From assembly GCA_000828075.3 (NCBI GenBank), contig JXCB02000001.1, forward strand, positions 1,580,435 through 1,644,434: a stretch of DNA of 64,000 bases. The letters are read 5' to 3'. Source of the stretch: Tolypothrix campylonemoides VB511288. GTDB lineage: Bacteria; Cyanobacteriota; Cyanobacteriia; Cyanobacteriales; Nostocaceae. Below are positions 34,078-44,783 of the stretch, piece by piece. Within the stretch, counting starts at the first letter, position 1. Every line of letters starts with the position of its first letter. The position numbers and the translations under genes are program-made. Under the pieces are notes generated by a model that saw nothing but the letters and a program-made list of their open reading frames with translations, was not told the origin of the DNA and ran no database searches.

Positions 34078-34929
34078 TTAAGCCAATTTTACTGGTACAC
34101 AATCATTAGCAACATGGTGAATCCGACTATATTCTAAAGATTTTGCCTTCCTTTCATGATTCCATACTGCCCAAGGAGCGTTACCTTGACAATACATATC
34201 ATCTAACTGCTGTTGCTCTTTAAAAGTATCCATGCACGCCCAAAAGCCATTGTATTTATAAGCAGCTAGCTGTTTTAAATGAATTAATCTTTCAAATGGT
34301 TCGTTCACCAATTCTTCTCCGGCTTCAATATATTTAAAGATATCTTTCTTAAATACAAAGAAACCTCCATTGATCCGAATCCCAGCTTGTTGGACACTTT
34401 GAATATCAGTGACCAAACCATTTTCTTGCATGGAAACTAAATGGAAACTTTGCGAGGGTTTCACACATAGAAAACTAGCTATTTTGTCATGTCTATAAAA
34501 GTCTTCAATTATGTCAGGCAGGTGTAAATCTGTCAAGCCATCACTGTAATTAGCTAGAAATACCTCTTCCCCTTCTAAGTATTCTTCAACAGCCTTGAAC
34601 CTTTGACCAATATTTGAAGTCAAGCCTGTATCGACAAAAGTAATTTTCCAATCTTCAATATCACTATTTAGAAGTTGGATTTTTTTGCCTCCCTCCTGTA
34701 AGGTAAAATCATTGGAAACGCACTCATCATAATTCAGAAAATAATTCTTGATGACGTCTGCTTTATAACCAAGACACAAAATAAAATCTTTGTGTCCGTA
34801 GTGGGCATAGTATTTCATAACATGCCACAATATTGGTCTGTAGCCAATATTAACCATAGGCTTGGGAACATTGGCGAAAAATTCTCTTAATCTTGTTCCT
34901 AAACCACCGCAGAATAAAACTACTTTCAT
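34078..34929 (-). CDS. glucose-1-phosphate cytidylyltransferase-like sugar nucleotidyltransferase
   Basis: This 283-residue enzyme has the nucleotidyltransferase signature CGGLGTRLREF with KPMVNIGYRPILWHVMKYYA. That pattern, plus YSDGLTDLHLPD and NGGFFVFKKDIFKYI, is typical of RfbF-type glucose-1-phosphate cytidylyltransferases, which make CDP-glucose from CTP. Exact sugar and nucleotide specificity cannot be proven. ATG 34929 is well placed. It is one gene of a minus-strand run with a methyltransferase upstream and PIG-L downstream; CDP-glucose 4,6-dehydratase is not seen in the window. Confidence 0.9.
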   Translation of the reverse strand: MKVVLFCGGLGTRLREFFANVPKPMVNIGYRPILWHVMKYYAHYGHKDFILCLGYKADVIKNYFLNYDECVSNDFTLQEGGKKIQLLNSDIEDWKITFVDTGLTSNIGQRFKAVEEYLEGEEVFLANYSDGLTDLHLPDIIEDFYRHDKIASFLCVKPSQSFHLVSMQENGLVTDIQSVQQAGIRINGGFFVFKKDIFKYIEAGEELVNEPFERLIHLKQLAAYKYNGFWACMDTFKEQQQLDDMYCQGNAPWAVWNHERKAKSLEYSRIHHVANDCVPVKLA

Positions 34930-34991
34930 CGCAATTTCCTTTTTTCACTCTTATTAAATTTCAATGAATTTTGAGTTGATTTCTAGTTTGC

Positions 34992-36272
34992 TCAAGAATA
35001 AACATTAACTTCAGGAATCGGCACGATAAATTGACAACCCCAATCACGTACATACGACATCTGTGATATAATCTCGTTTTTCAGATTCCAAGGTAAAATC
35101 AACAAATAGTCTGGCTTTGTCTCTTGAATTTTGTCTGGATGAAAGATTGGTATATGAGTTCCTGGTAAGAATTTACCTTGTTTGTATGGGTTGCGGTCTA
35201 CGGTGTAATCAATGAAATCTTCTCTAATTCCACAGTAATTCAAAAGGGTGTTCCCTTTACCAGGAGCGCCGTAACCAGCAATTGTTTTTCCTTGTCGTTT
35301 AGCTGAAATTAAAAATTCTAAAAGTTTGAACTTGGTTTCCTTCACCTTTTCACCAAAGGAAAAATAATGTTTTAGATTGCTAAATCCAGCAGCTTCTTCC
35401 CTTGATCTTAGTTCCTTTACCTGCTGACTAATAGGTTTAGAAGTATCTTCTGCTTGTCTTGCATAAATTCTCAGAGAACCACCATGAGTTGACACTTCTT
35501 CTACATCAAAGATTGTTAAACCGTGCTCTGCAAAAAGTTTCTCTACTGTGAGCAACGACAAGTAAGAAAAGTGTTCGTGATAAATGGTGTCAAACTGGTT
35601 CCCCTCCATCAGTCGCATTAAATGAGGAAACTCCATAGTGATGACACCTTGAGGTTTGAGTAAAATTTTAGCGCCTGCTACAAAATCGTTGATATCAGGT
35701 ACGTGAGCAAGTACATTATTAGCCACTAATAAATCGGCTTGCGTACCATCAGCAGCTAATTCATTCGCTGTGTTTTTTCCAAAGAACTTTACAACTGTGG
35801 AAATGCCTTTTTTTATAGCTACCTCAGCGACATTAGCTGCTGGTTCTATGCCCAGAACATTAATTCCTTTGGCAAGAAAATATTGCAATAAGTAACCATC
35901 GTTACTAGCTATTTCCACGACTTGATTTAAGAAGTGTAACCCAAAACGAGCTATTACGTTTTCGGTATAATTCTTGGCGTGTTGTAGCCAAGAGTCAGAG
36001 TAAGACGAAAAGTAAGCATACTCAGTGAAGATGTCTTGTGGACTGACATATTCCTGAAGTTGAACTAAAAAACAGCGATCGCACACATATACGTGCAGCG
36101 GATAGAACGGCTCCATTTGGTTAAGCTGTTCAGCACTCACGTAGCTTTCACAAAGCGGTGACATTCCCAAATCAACAAAAGTGTGCTTTAATGTTGACCC
36201 ACAGAATCGACAGCAACCACGATTCACTGTTGTACCATTCTGTACGTAGGACTCCAAAGTTGTCTTAGTCAT
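34992..36272 (-). CDS. sugar C-methyltransferase, SAM-dependent, with zinc-binding N-terminus
   Basis: This 426-residue protein has the three-part structure of TylC3/NovU-type C-methyltransferases acting on NDP-4-keto-sugars. The N-terminal putative zinc-binding domain starts with CRFCGSTLKHTFVDLGMSPL, and VYVCDRCFLVQL supplies more Cys. The SAM-binding domain is VVEIASNDGYLLQYFLAKGI, and a C-terminal domain follows (IAGYGAPGKGNTLLNYCGI, FLPGTHIPI). Such enzymes add a methyl at C-3 or C-5 of a keto-sugar to give branched sugars. It is probably cotranscribed with the cytidylyltransferase 62 bp downstream. Confidence 0.92.
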   Translation of the reverse strand: MTKTTLESYVQNGTTVNRGCCRFCGSTLKHTFVDLGMSPLCESYVSAEQLNQMEPFYPLHVYVCDRCFLVQLQEYVSPQDIFTEYAYFSSYSDSWLQHAKNYTENVIARFGLHFLNQVVEIASNDGYLLQYFLAKGINVLGIEPAANVAEVAIKKGISTVVKFFGKNTANELAADGTQADLLVANNVLAHVPDINDFVAGAKILLKPQGVITMEFPHLMRLMEGNQFDTIYHEHFSYLSLLTVEKLFAEHGLTIFDVEEVSTHGGSLRIYARQAEDTSKPISQQVKELRSREEAAGFSNLKHYFSFGEKVKETKFKLLEFLISAKRQGKTIAGYGAPGKGNTLLNYCGIREDFIDYTVDRNPYKQGKFLPGTHIPIFHPDKIQETKPDYLLILPWNLKNEIISQMSYVRDWGCQFIVPIPEVNVYS

Positions 36273-36356
36273 TTATTAGCTTCTTTAAGTGTTATGTGTA
36301 ACTTGAAATAGTCGTATCTTGAACCTGGTAGGGTAGGGACGGGCAGGACAGCCCAT

Positions 36357-36498
36357 CTCACAAGAAGTTTATGGATTTGTGGGGTAGGCATCTTGCCTGC
36401 CCTTTCAAGGAGTGCAAGATGTGTATAACAACCTACTGTCCGGTTCATCCCACAAGAAGTTTGTGGATTTGTGGGGTAGGCATCCTGCCTGCTCTTTG
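36357..36498. repeat. tandem copies of a GGGTAGGCATCTTGCCTGCC-type repeat
   Basis: Two near-identical ~48-bp copies (36357-36404 and 36449-36497) with block CACAAGAAGTTTRTGGATTT and a GTAGGCAT-TGCCTGC palindrome. They lie in the 244-bp gap between the methyltransferase and epimerase genes. Confidence 0.85.
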
Positions 36499-36516
36499 AA
36501 AAAGTGCGTAAAAACC

Positions 36517-37062
36517 TTATACTGATTGGAGAACAGGTTCAAACAGAGACCAACTGGTATCTTTCTCGGAAATTTCACTTATAGGAAAAGGCCATTCAAT
36601 CCCAAAGGCGGGATCGTCATAACGCAAACCACGCTGGTAATCTGGCGCATAAAATTCACTCATCTGATACACAACCTCAGCATCATCAGTGAGGGTTTGG
36701 TAGCCATGAGCGAACATCTCAGGTACGTACAAAGCTCTACGATTCTCAGCGGTTAACTCAACGCCAAAGTGTAATTTGTACGTAGGAGATTCAGGGCGCA
36801 AGTCGATGATGACATCGTAGATAGCACCATGAGTGCAGCGAACCAACTTTACCTCGGTTGCAGGAGCAACTTGATAGTGCATGCCCCGTAGAGTCCCGGA
36901 GTTGTAGTTGAAAGCTACGTTGCATTGTGCAATTGTTGGCTTTAAGCCGTGAGCGGAAAATTCCTTTTGGCAGAAAGTACGAGCAAAGAAGCCACGAGTA
37001 TCTTGCCGTTGCTCTAAGTCTATCAGGAATGCGCCTTTGAGTGGAGTTTCTGTGAATAGCAT
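36517..37062 (-). CDS. RfbC-type dTDP-4-keto-sugar 3,5-epimerase family protein
   Basis: This protein of ~181 residues has the cupin fold of RmlC: RQDTRGFFARTFCQKEFSAH, then the catalytic His in TLRGMHYQVAP, and ALYVPEMFAHGYQTLTDDAE. It would epimerise C-3 and/or C-5 of an NDP-4-keto-6-deoxy-sugar. The neighbouring cytidylyltransferase makes a CDP-sugar substrate possible rather than dTDP. ATG 37062 is preferred; the frame extends to a TTG at 37074. Its start overlaps the end of the restored reading frame of the upstream epimerase by about 40 bp. Confidence 0.93.
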   Translation of the reverse strand: MLFTETPLKGAFLIDLEQRQDTRGFFARTFCQKEFSAHGLKPTIAQCNVAFNYNSGTLRGMHYQVAPATEVKLVRCTHGAIYDVIIDLRPESPTYKLHFGVELTAENRRALYVPEMFAHGYQTLTDDAEVVYQMSEFYAPDYQRGLRYDDPAFGIEWPFPISEISEKDTSWSLFEPVLQSV

Positions 37063-38088
37063 GACTGATTCCAAAAGAAATTTTGATCAATTTGCTGAGT
37101 GCGAATCAGATACTCTAGCTGCTTTAAGCGAGTGAATCCTCTAGATAAAAAAGTGGATTCTGACATATCAATAGAACTAAACACATTGAACAACTGCTGA
37201 GCACCCTTTGCTGCATCCCACTCACACTTGAATCCTGGTAGTGTCGTGTTAATCTTCAAGGGAAGAAACCCGATAGCTGCGGTTGTCCGCACCACTGTCC
37301 CCAAAGCTAAGCTTGCATCCAGTGAAGACTTCAGCTACAATCTGGGCAATTTCTTTTACTTGATAGTTGCTGGCAGTGTCACCTACGTTGAAGATTTGGT
37401 TGTGAACAATGTTGCGCTCTGCTTCGAGCGTACAAACAATTGCTTTGCAAATGTCAAGCAGATGAACCAACGGACGCCAAGGAGTTCCGTCGCTCGTCAT
37501 CTTGATTTCTTGAGTCGTCCATGCTAGTCCAGCCAGGTTGTTTAAAACAATATCGAAGCGCATTCTAGGAGATGCGCCGTAAGCTGTGGCATTCCGCACA
37601 AAGGTGGGGGAGAAACCATCGTCAGCTAGTAATTTAACATCTCGCTCTACCAACGTTTTACATTCTGCATACGCTGTTTGTGGATTGACTTTAGACTCTT
37701 CGGTAACATAGTCCTCACTCGCAACGCCATAGACACTGCACGAAGAAGTGTAGACAAAGCGACGCACACCAGATGCTTTCGCTAGTTCGGCGAGACGAAG
37801 CGAACCTTTATGGTTAATGTCGTAAGTCACATTGGGAGATAATTGTCCGGCGGGATCGTTAGAAAGTTCAGCTAGATGAACGACTGCCTCGGCACCTTGT
37901 AAATCTTCTTTTGTGATGTGGCGGATGTCTTTGTTCTGGGTTTTGGCTGTTAGTTCGGTACCGTTGTATAGCCAGCCAACTTTATAAAATCCTGTGTCAA
38001 CCCCGATCACCTCATGTCCGTGTTGCATCAAGATTGGGGCTAATAACGAGCCGATATAACCTTCAGTTCCAGTTACAAGTATTTTCAT
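37023..38088 (-). pseudogene. NAD-dependent NDP-sugar epimerase/dehydratase, frameshifted near C-terminus
   Basis: The first ~278 residues (ATG 38088) form an extended SDR enzyme. They contain the GTEGYIGSLL dinucleotide loop, VYTSSCSVYG and a YAECK motif (Y-x3-K), typical of UDP- or dTDP-sugar 4-epimerases and dehydratases. After NRSYRVSS the frame ends early (LED, stop at 37249). A second frame then continues the family C-terminus: LKINTTLPGFKCEWDAAKGA, FSSIDMSESTF, RGFTRLKQLEYLIRTQQID, to stop at 37023. One extra base near 37260-37266, in a TTCTTCCC run, would explain it. It is a real mutation or a sequencing error; the catalytic core is intact either way. Confidence 0.85.
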
Positions 38089-39282
38089 AGGTGTCAAATA
38101 TTACTAAATAAACTCAGGTTCTGTAAAATACCTCCCAGACTTAATGAGTACAAAACTATTTCCAAAGTAACGAGCTTCTCTGGCACGAACAGCCGCTTGT
38201 TGCAGCCGATACCCATACTGTGGTATTAGCGCAATCGTCTATGAAATAACAGTGTGCAACTAACCTGTTTGCGATCGCGTTCTGGGAAATGTATGATTTA
38301 ACGTATAACTTGTATAGTTTGGGTCTGTTTATGCCTCGCTTTGGGTGGAATAATGCTCTAGTTACTGCAAGATTGGTTTGCTCGTAACCATCCACTTAAG
38401 GCAGGCTAGACGCTGCAACTCGATATTGGCTGACTCTAACAGTTTTGTGGAGGCATTGCCGGTATGCAAAAGCAGAGCCACCCTGACTGCCTTCGGCAAT
38501 AGTCGCTCTGCCCAATTTAGCTTAGCTTGATACTCGCGCTTAAGCCACGCTAGTACTTGGCGTGTCTAATTGACTAACGTTGAAGATGAGGAATTCTGCC
38601 GGATGATATTGATTCTTATTAGAATTTTCTTATTATAAATTCTATTAACCTATCATAAAATCATTTATTTGTAAATATATATGTTATGAAAATCATCAAA
38701 ATAACAAACAGGAGGATGGAAGTTTCTTCACTACTTTACAAAAGTTTTCTTTGTACTTAGCATCGCCGGATAAGTTAAGATTAACTCTGTCTAAAGGCAG
38801 AAGATTATGTAAACATTAGTAGTTTAATTTCCAGATACATAAAACAAATAAAAACAAAGTTGAGAATTTGCAAGATATCAAGCCGACAGTTGCCCCGACG
38901 ATCGCTTTCAAATTAGGATAGCAATAGTCACTCCAACACCAAAAGAAAAAAAACCTTATAAAGCAAGGAGTTTGACAGGAATTCGACTTGAAATCAAAAA
39001 AATGTATGAAAAATAACAAATACAAAACAGTTTTAAAAGCTAATCAAAAAGTTATTAAATACATTTAACTGACGTTTATGATTTGTAATTAATAAAACTT
39101 AAAGTACCAAAAAGTAGGAAATAGCTGGCTATGCTTGTCGGGGTGCAGGCGGTTGCATAAAAAAAGCAACAGAAAAAAAGCAACAGACAAGTCAATACGG
39201 GCAAGCCAAAACAAATTTATTGTCCTTAATTTATTTATTGCTGCCTTAGGTTGAAAATCTCTAGAGGTTCGAGTTCTGGTTT
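38089..39282. other. 1.2-kb gap, no supported gene; right half AT-rich
   Basis: Several short frames are open on both strands, but none shows a known family or convincing start site. The left half (38100-38580) has normal base composition. From about 38600 to 39250 it is markedly AT-rich with A-tracts (AAAAAAGCAACAGAAAAAAA). The promoter of the NACHT operon must lie here. The composition change could mark an old insertion boundary. Confidence 0.5.
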
Positions 39283-41658
39283 ATGGCACGACGTTCGTTG
39301 AAAGCATCTACCCTAGGCATCGAGAAAGCAAAAAGGGCTTTTAAAGTAAGGGAATGGACGCAAGAATATCTAGCTAGTGAGGTAGGGCTGGAAACTCGCC
39401 AGCCAATTTGGAAGTTTTTTACAGGCAAGCCAATTGAGCGTCAGAGCTTCATGGAGATCTGCTTTCAACTCGGTTTGGATTGGCAAGAGATTGCTGAGCT
39501 ACCGACAGGAGGCGCACCAACCGAAAAAAAGCTCGATTGGGACAACTGCGGGGATGTTGATGCCTTAGTGCAAATGGTGCGAAAGCAAAGAAGCGATAAA
39601 ATTCAAGCCCAGTGCGCCACGATGCGGTTGTTAGATATTTCTCAACCGATTGAGCTAGAAGATATTTATGTCGATGTCAATATTCTGAATAATATTACAA
39701 GTCAAAGATGGTTAGATATCTTTGAATTACAAGGCTTTTCAAAAGAATTCGACCGCTTCCCTTGGGATCAATGTCATGAACTCGTTCCAGCGATGCAGGC
39801 AGTGGCAACTTATCCCAAACTGATGGTGCTAGGGAAACCAGGGTCTGGTAAAACCACATTTTTACAATATATCGCCACGCAATGTAATCAAGGCAAGTTC
39901 CAAACAGACCGCATACCTATTTTTATACGATTAAAAAATTTTGCTGAAGATGCAACAGAAACAGGGGATTTTAGTTTATTGAACTATATCACTCAAAAGC
40001 TTGCTTACTTCGGCATTTGCGACCAGCAAATCCAAACATTACTCGCTCACGGCAAACTGTTAATTCTACTGGATGGCTTGGATGAAATTCCAGAAGAATA
40101 TAGCGCCGAAATCGTGAAAAAAATTCGCAAGTTATCTGAGGAGTATTACAAAAATCACTTTATTATTACCTGTCGGATTGGTACCCAGCAGTATCGGTTT
40201 GAGGGATTCACCGATATTGAAATTGCCGATTTTGACTCCTCCCAAATTGAAGCCTTTGTCCAAAAGTGGTTTGTCAAAGTTGGTAGGAATTCCAGTGAAC
40301 AAGCACAAGCCTTGGCTTGTCAGTTCATGCAAAAGTTGCAGTTATCAGAAAATCGGCAAATTCGAGAACTAGCCGTGACGCCGCTTTTGCTCAACCTGGT
40401 TTGTTGTGTGTTTCAAGCCCGCTCAGACTTTCCAGCTAGACAAGTCGAACTTTACAAACAAGGATTGGACATTTTGCTCAATCGCTGGGATCAAGTCAGG
40501 AGCATTAAACGCGATAGTATTTATGGTGATTTGTCTTTACCCCACAAGCTCAAACTGCTGAGTCAGATTGCTGCCATCACCTTTAAGCAAGAACGTTACT
40601 GTTTTACAAAAAGCAATGTTCGGCAATACATCGCGGACTATCTGCGTAACTTACCCACAGCCCAAGCGGATGATGAGGTACTGCAACTCAATAGTGAGGC
40701 AGTGCTGAAATCGCTCTTAGCACATGGTCTACTGGTGGAGCGGGCGCGGGGGATTTACTCGTTCTCGCATCTCACGTTTCAAGAGTATTTAACGGCTAGA
40801 AACATTGTTACTAGTCCGGAACCAGAGATATTAAAAGAAAAATTGCTCGATCTGGTCAGCCATGTGACCGAACCCCGTTGGCGCAAAGTCTTTTTACTCA
40901 CAGCTGGTATGTTGGGTCATGCCCCTGACCTACTGCAGTTAATGAAGCAACACATTGATGCGCTTGTTGGCGCTGATGAGCAATTGCAGCAGTTCCTCAT
41001 TTGGCTCAACCAGAAGTCCCTTTCCGTTCAAACTCCCTACAAAGCAGCAGCTATTCGTGGCTTTTACCTGACACTGGTTCTTCCTCGCGATCTGAGCATA
41101 ACCCGTGACCTGACTCTCTCGCTTGCCATCGATCCCAGGCTTGCTGGTAATCTTGCCACTGATTTGACCGTAGATCTGGCTCTTAACCGTGCGCTATCCC
41201 TCAGCCTTGCCCTAGCAGGTGACGCGACTCTGGAGCGAGTCCTTGCCCTTAGTTTTGCTCTGACTTATGACATAGATATTTTCTGTGACTGTGAGTTGGA
41301 GCAATCGCTGCAACAACTCAAAAAACAACTACCAGCCCCAGATCAAGGCAGAGAAAGGTTGAAGAAATGGTGGAACGCTAACGGTCAGACTTGGGTTGAG
41401 AAATTGAGGTCTGTGATGCTTCGGTGTCGCAACATAGGTCATCAATGGCAGTTCAGCGACAAGCAAAAGGAAGTCCTCAAGCAGTACTACGCTGCCAACC
41501 AGTTGTTGGTGGATTGCCTCAAGATCGCTTGTGAAATCACTCCCACTGTGCGAGAGCAGATTTCGGAAACGTTGTTGTTGCCCATCACAACAACATCAGG
41601 TGGTGCATCGGAAAAGAAGGTATATTTAGCTACGGGGAATGTCGTGAAGCTATGGTAG
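39283..41658 (+). CDS. NACHT-domain NTPase (STAND/NLR-like)
   Basis: This 791-residue protein has an N-terminal HTH-like region (residues ~1-75; [20 protein letters not shown]), a linker, and a NACHT NTPase. Walker A is GKPGSGKTT at 184-192 and Walker B is [12 protein letters not shown] at 259-270 with the extra acidic residue typical of NACHT. The winged-helix part includes [13 protein letters not shown] and [11 protein letters not shown] (~500). The C-terminal ~220 residues are helical with a repetitive [19 protein letters not shown] stretch. Bacterial NACHT proteins include antiphage NLR relatives; some end in a short NACHT-associated C-terminal domain. Whether this is defence or signalling is open. 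Its stop overlaps the next gene start by 7 bp. Confidence 0.9.
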   Translation: MARRSLKASTLGIEKAKRAFKVREWTQEYLASEVGLETRQPIWKFFTGKPIERQSFMEICFQLGLDWQEIAELPTGGAPTEKKLDWDNCGDVDALVQMVRKQRSDKIQAQCATMRLLDISQPIELEDIYVDVNILNNITSQRWLDIFELQGFSKEFDRFPWDQCHELVPAMQAVATYPKLMVLGKPGSGKTTFLQYIATQCNQGKFQTDRIPIFIRLKNFAEDATETGDFSLLNYITQKLAYFGICDQQIQTLLAHGKLLILLDGLDEIPEEYSAEIVKKIRKLSEEYYKNHFIITCRIGTQQYRFEGFTDIEIADFDSSQIEAFVQKWFVKVGRNSSEQAQALACQFMQKLQLSENRQIRELAVTPLLLNLVCCVFQARSDFPARQVELYKQGLDILLNRWDQVRSIKRDSIYGDLSLPHKLKLLSQIAAITFKQERYCFTKSNVRQYIADYLRNLPTAQADDEVLQLNSEAVLKSLLAHGLLVERARGIYSFSHLTFQEYLTARNIVTSPEPEILKEKLLDLVSHVTEPRWRKVFLLTAGMLGHAPDLLQLMKQHIDALVGADEQLQQFLIWLNQKSLSVQTPYKAAAIRGFYLTLVLPRDLSITRDLTLSLAIDPRLAGNLATDLTVDLALNRALSLSLALAGDATLERVLALSFALTYDIDIFCDCELEQSLQQLKKQLPAPDQGRERLKKWWNANGQTWVEKLRSVMLRCRNIGHQWQFSDKQKEVLKQYYAANQLLVDCLKIACEITPTVREQISETLLLPITTTSGGASEKKVYLATGNVVKLW

Positions 41659-44600
41659 CCACTTATGATGTACCCCTTGTTGTCTTTTCGGTGGCGATCG
41701 CATTCATCGCCTCTCACACTGCATTGGATCTGGCTGGACGGGTGGAAGTGACCGGGCGACGATCTGTGTGGCTCTTGGTTGGGGCGATCGCCCTGGGAAT
41801 TGGCATCTGGTCAACGCACTTCATCGGGATATTGGCTTATAAGCTGCCGATCCCCATAACTCACGACCTCTCAATTGTCTTAGTCTCGATGGGGGTGGCA
41901 ATTGTTACCTCTGGAGGAGCGCTGTGCATAGTCAGGCGTGAGAAGCTAACGACGCTTGGGTTGCTCTTTGGGGGCGTTTTAATGGGACTTGGGATTGCAG
42001 CCATGCACTACATAGCTATGGCGGCAATGCAACTACAGCTCGTAGCGAGGTATGATCCAAACCTGGTTGCACTCTCTGTCGTGATTGCGATTTGTGCATC
42101 CGTGATCGCCCTAAAGCTGGCGTTCCATCTGCGCTCCCAGACGATGCTGACTGGGAGTGTGTGGAAGCTCGGCGGTGCGATGGTTATGGGAGTTGCTATT
42201 GCTGGGATGCACTATACAGCAATGGCGGCGGTCAGCTTTGAGCTTACTGACCAAGTGGTACAGCCCTTTCATGGCTTGAACAACTCTTTACTGGCAACTG
42301 CGATTGGAATTGCCACTTTGGTCATCCTGAAGCTAACGGATCTAACTAGCTTTTTCGATCAGCGCCTAGCTGCCGAAACCGCCAGAGCCGAGGCACTGTG
42401 CGAGAGCGAAGAGCGCTTCCGCTCCTTGGTGCAAAATGCATCTGATATTATTGCGGTTATGGCAGCCGATGGCATCATTTGCTACACAAGCCTATCCGTC
42501 AAAAATATTTTGGGTTACGAAGGCGAGGATTTGCTAGGCAAAAACGCTTTTGAACTCGTCCATCCTGACGATCGCCCCAAGGCAACGAGCATCTTGAGGG
42601 AAGCCCTCTATTATTGTAAGACCAACATCACAGCTGAGTTTCGTTTACAGCACGCCGATGGTTCGTGGCGAGATTTTGAAGTTGTTGTCAATAATCTACT
42701 AGGTGAACCGAGTGTGGCTGGTATTGTTACCACTTGCCGCGACATCACCGAGCGCAAGCGAACCCAGGAGGCGCTGCGGGAGTCGCAACAGATGCTACAG
42801 TTAGTGATGGATAACATTCCGCAATTCATCTTCTGGAAGGATAAGAACTCTGTCTTCCTGGGTTGCAATCGTAACTTTGCACAACTCATGGGTGTTGGCA
42901 GTCCAGAGAATATTGTTGGCAAAACAGACTACGACTTAACATACCAGAAACAGGAGGCGGACTCGTTTCGCAAGTGTGACCAGAGAGTCATGGAAACGAG
43001 TACACCCGAATATCATATTATTGAACCTCTACTGCTAGCTGATGGCAAACAAGCTTGGCTAGACACTAACAAGGTTCCACTTCATGATTCCAGAGGAAAT
43101 GTTGTAGGCATACTCGGCACCTTTGAAGACATTACCGAGCGCAAGCGAGGAGAGGCAGCATTGGTAGAAGCGCGGGAAGCAGCTTTTGAAGCATCGCGTC
43201 TCAAATCTCAGTTTCTAGCCAACATGAGCCATGAGATTCGTACGCCGCTGAATGCTGTTATTGGGATGACGGATCTGCTTTTGAATACGGAACTCAAACC
43301 CGAGCAACGAGGCTTTGTCCAGACGATTCGCCACAGCAGTGACGCATTACTTACCATCATTAACGACATTCTGGACTTCTCCAAAATCGAGTGCGGCAAA
43401 CTGGAGCTGGAACAGCAACCCTTCGATCTACAAAAATCTGTTGAGGAATCCATCAGCCTAGTAGCTTCCAAGGCAGCAGAAAAAGGCTTAAAGCTAGCAT
43501 ACTCAATTGCTCCCTCCGCCCCAAAGACGCTTGTAGCAGATGCTGCCCGACTCAGCCAAATATTAGTGAATCTATTGAGTAATGCGGTAAAATTTACAGA
43601 ATTTGGGGAAGTGACTGTTTCGGTAACGGCTTTGAAGGTGAGAAGCAAGCAAGGCTGGGGTTCTCTCCTGAGTCCTGACTCGTTAAACACTTATGAAATT
43701 CAATTTGCTGTCAAGGACACAGGCATCGGCATTCCCCAAGAGCGGATCGAGCATCTGTTCGAGCCCTTCAGCCAAGTCGATTCTTCGATCAGCCGTCGCT
43801 ATGGAGGCACGGGGCTGGGTCTTGCCATCTGTAAACAGCTAACCCAAATCATGGGAGGACGCATCTGGGTGGAGAGTACGCTAGGTCAAGGCTCCACCTT
43901 TTATTTCACGTTAATTGCCCAATCCAGTCCCATGCAACTGGATACCCCTAAGGTGGAGTCAAGAGTTGTGATACCTCAAATAGCTGAACAGTTACCCCTA
44001 CGGATTCTGTTAGCCGAAGACAATCAAGTGAACCAGCAGGTTGCCCTGCTCATCTTAAAGAAGCTTGGGTATCAAGCTGATGCGGTCGGCAATGGACTAG
44101 AGGTGTTGCGATCGCTACGCCAAGAGCCCTACGACGTGGTGTTGATGGACGTACAAATGCCAAAAATGGACGGATTGACAGCCACTCGTCATATCTGCCA
44201 AGAATGGTCAAAAGACCAGCGACCCCGGATTATTGCCATGACAGCCTATGCCACCGACTATGCTAGGGAGCAGTGTCTGGAAGCAGGCATGGATGACTAC
44301 ATCAGCAAACCGATTCAAATAGAAAAACTTGTTCAGGCTTTGAGCCAGTGTCAGCCAACTAGAGCAGGGGGAGCTCTTGAGTCGGGGAGCAAGGGATCTC
44401 TTGAGAATGAAAAATTTCTCTCCTGTGCCCCTCTTGATGCCAAGACGCTGCAATCATTACGCAAGATGGCAGGTGAGCGAGCAAACGAAGTTCTGGCTGA
44501 AATCATCAATAATTATCTGGCAGAAGCGCCGCAACTGCTGGAAGCGATGCGTACCGCTGTTGCGACAGGAGATGCGTGCCGGCTGCAACAGGCGGCTCAC

Positions 44601-44783
44601 ACCCTAAGATCCGCAAGTGCCAATCTGGGTGCGATCGCTGTGTCTGAGCTTTGTAAGGCTTTGGAAGTCATGGGTAGCGCCGGTACCACTGCAGGGGGAT
44701 TGGCGGGTGTGTTGCAACTTGAGGCGGCATACGAAACACTTAAGGCAGCCTTGCAAATCGAACTTCAGCGGCTGGAAAAATGA
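41652..44783 (+). CDS. hybrid histidine kinase: MHYT - PAS - PAS - HisKA - HATPase - REC - HPt
   Basis: This 1043-residue membrane sensor begins with an MHYT domain (seven helices, ~1-240). MHYIAM and MHYTAM motifs are present; the first is THFIGI. MHYT is thought to bind copper and sense oxygen, CO or NO. Two PAS/PAC units follow (DITERK ends near 373 and 498). The HisKA site is [10 protein letters not shown] with His ~527, and HATPase boxes are [17 protein letters not shown] and GTGLGL. The REC phospho-acceptor is Asp ~833 ([12 protein letters not shown]), and the HPt His is ~983 ([12 protein letters not shown]). A complete phosphorelay is thus carried in one protein. Its ATG lies inside the end of the NACHT gene and its stop overlaps the response regulator start, so all three are translationally coupled. 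Confidence 0.95.
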   Translation: MVATYDVPLVVFSVAIAFIASHTALDLAGRVEVTGRRSVWLLVGAIALGIGIWSTHFIGILAYKLPIPITHDLSIVLVSMGVAIVTSGGALCIVRREKLTTLGLLFGGVLMGLGIAAMHYIAMAAMQLQLVARYDPNLVALSVVIAICASVIALKLAFHLRSQTMLTGSVWKLGGAMVMGVAIAGMHYTAMAAVSFELTDQVVQPFHGLNNSLLATAIGIATLVILKLTDLTSFFDQRLAAETARAEALCESEERFRSLVQNASDIIAVMAADGIICYTSLSVKNILGYEGEDLLGKNAFELVHPDDRPKATSILREALYYCKTNITAEFRLQHADGSWRDFEVVVNNLLGEPSVAGIVTTCRDITERKRTQEALRESQQMLQLVMDNIPQFIFWKDKNSVFLGCNRNFAQLMGVGSPENIVGKTDYDLTYQKQEADSFRKCDQRVMETSTPEYHIIEPLLLADGKQAWLDTNKVPLHDSRGNVVGILGTFEDITERKRGEAALVEAREAAFEASRLKSQFLANMSHEIRTPLNAVIGMTDLLLNTELKPEQRGFVQTIRHSSDALLTIINDILDFSKIECGKLELEQQPFDLQKSVEESISLVASKAAEKGLKLAYSIAPSAPKTLVADAARLSQILVNLLSNAVKFTEFGEVTVSVTALKVRSKQGWGSLLSPDSLNTYEIQFAVKDTGIGIPQERIEHLFEPFSQVDSSISRRYGGTGLGLAICKQLTQIMGGRIWVESTLGQGSTFYFTLIAQSSPMQLDTPKVESRVVIPQIAEQLPLRILLAEDNQVNQQVALLILKKLGYQADAVGNGLEVLRSLRQEPYDVVLMDVQMPKMDGLTATRHICQEWSKDQRPRIIAMTAYATDYAREQCLEAGMDDYISKPIQIEKLVQALSQCQPTRAGGALESGSKGSLENEKFLSCAPLDAKTLQSLRKMAGERANEVLAEIINNYLAEAPQLLEAMRTAVATGDACRLQQAAHTLRSASANLGAIAVSELCKALEVMGSAGTTAGGLAGVLQLEAAYETLKAALQIELQRLEK

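Noticed and set aside
38156-38395. Minus-strand open frame of 79 codons
   Set aside because: No family resemblance, no good ribosome site, odd composition; likely chance.
43208-43690. Minus-strand open frame of 160 codons within the hybrid kinase
   Set aside because: Opposite the HisKA/HATPase region, whose motifs are all intact on the plus strand.
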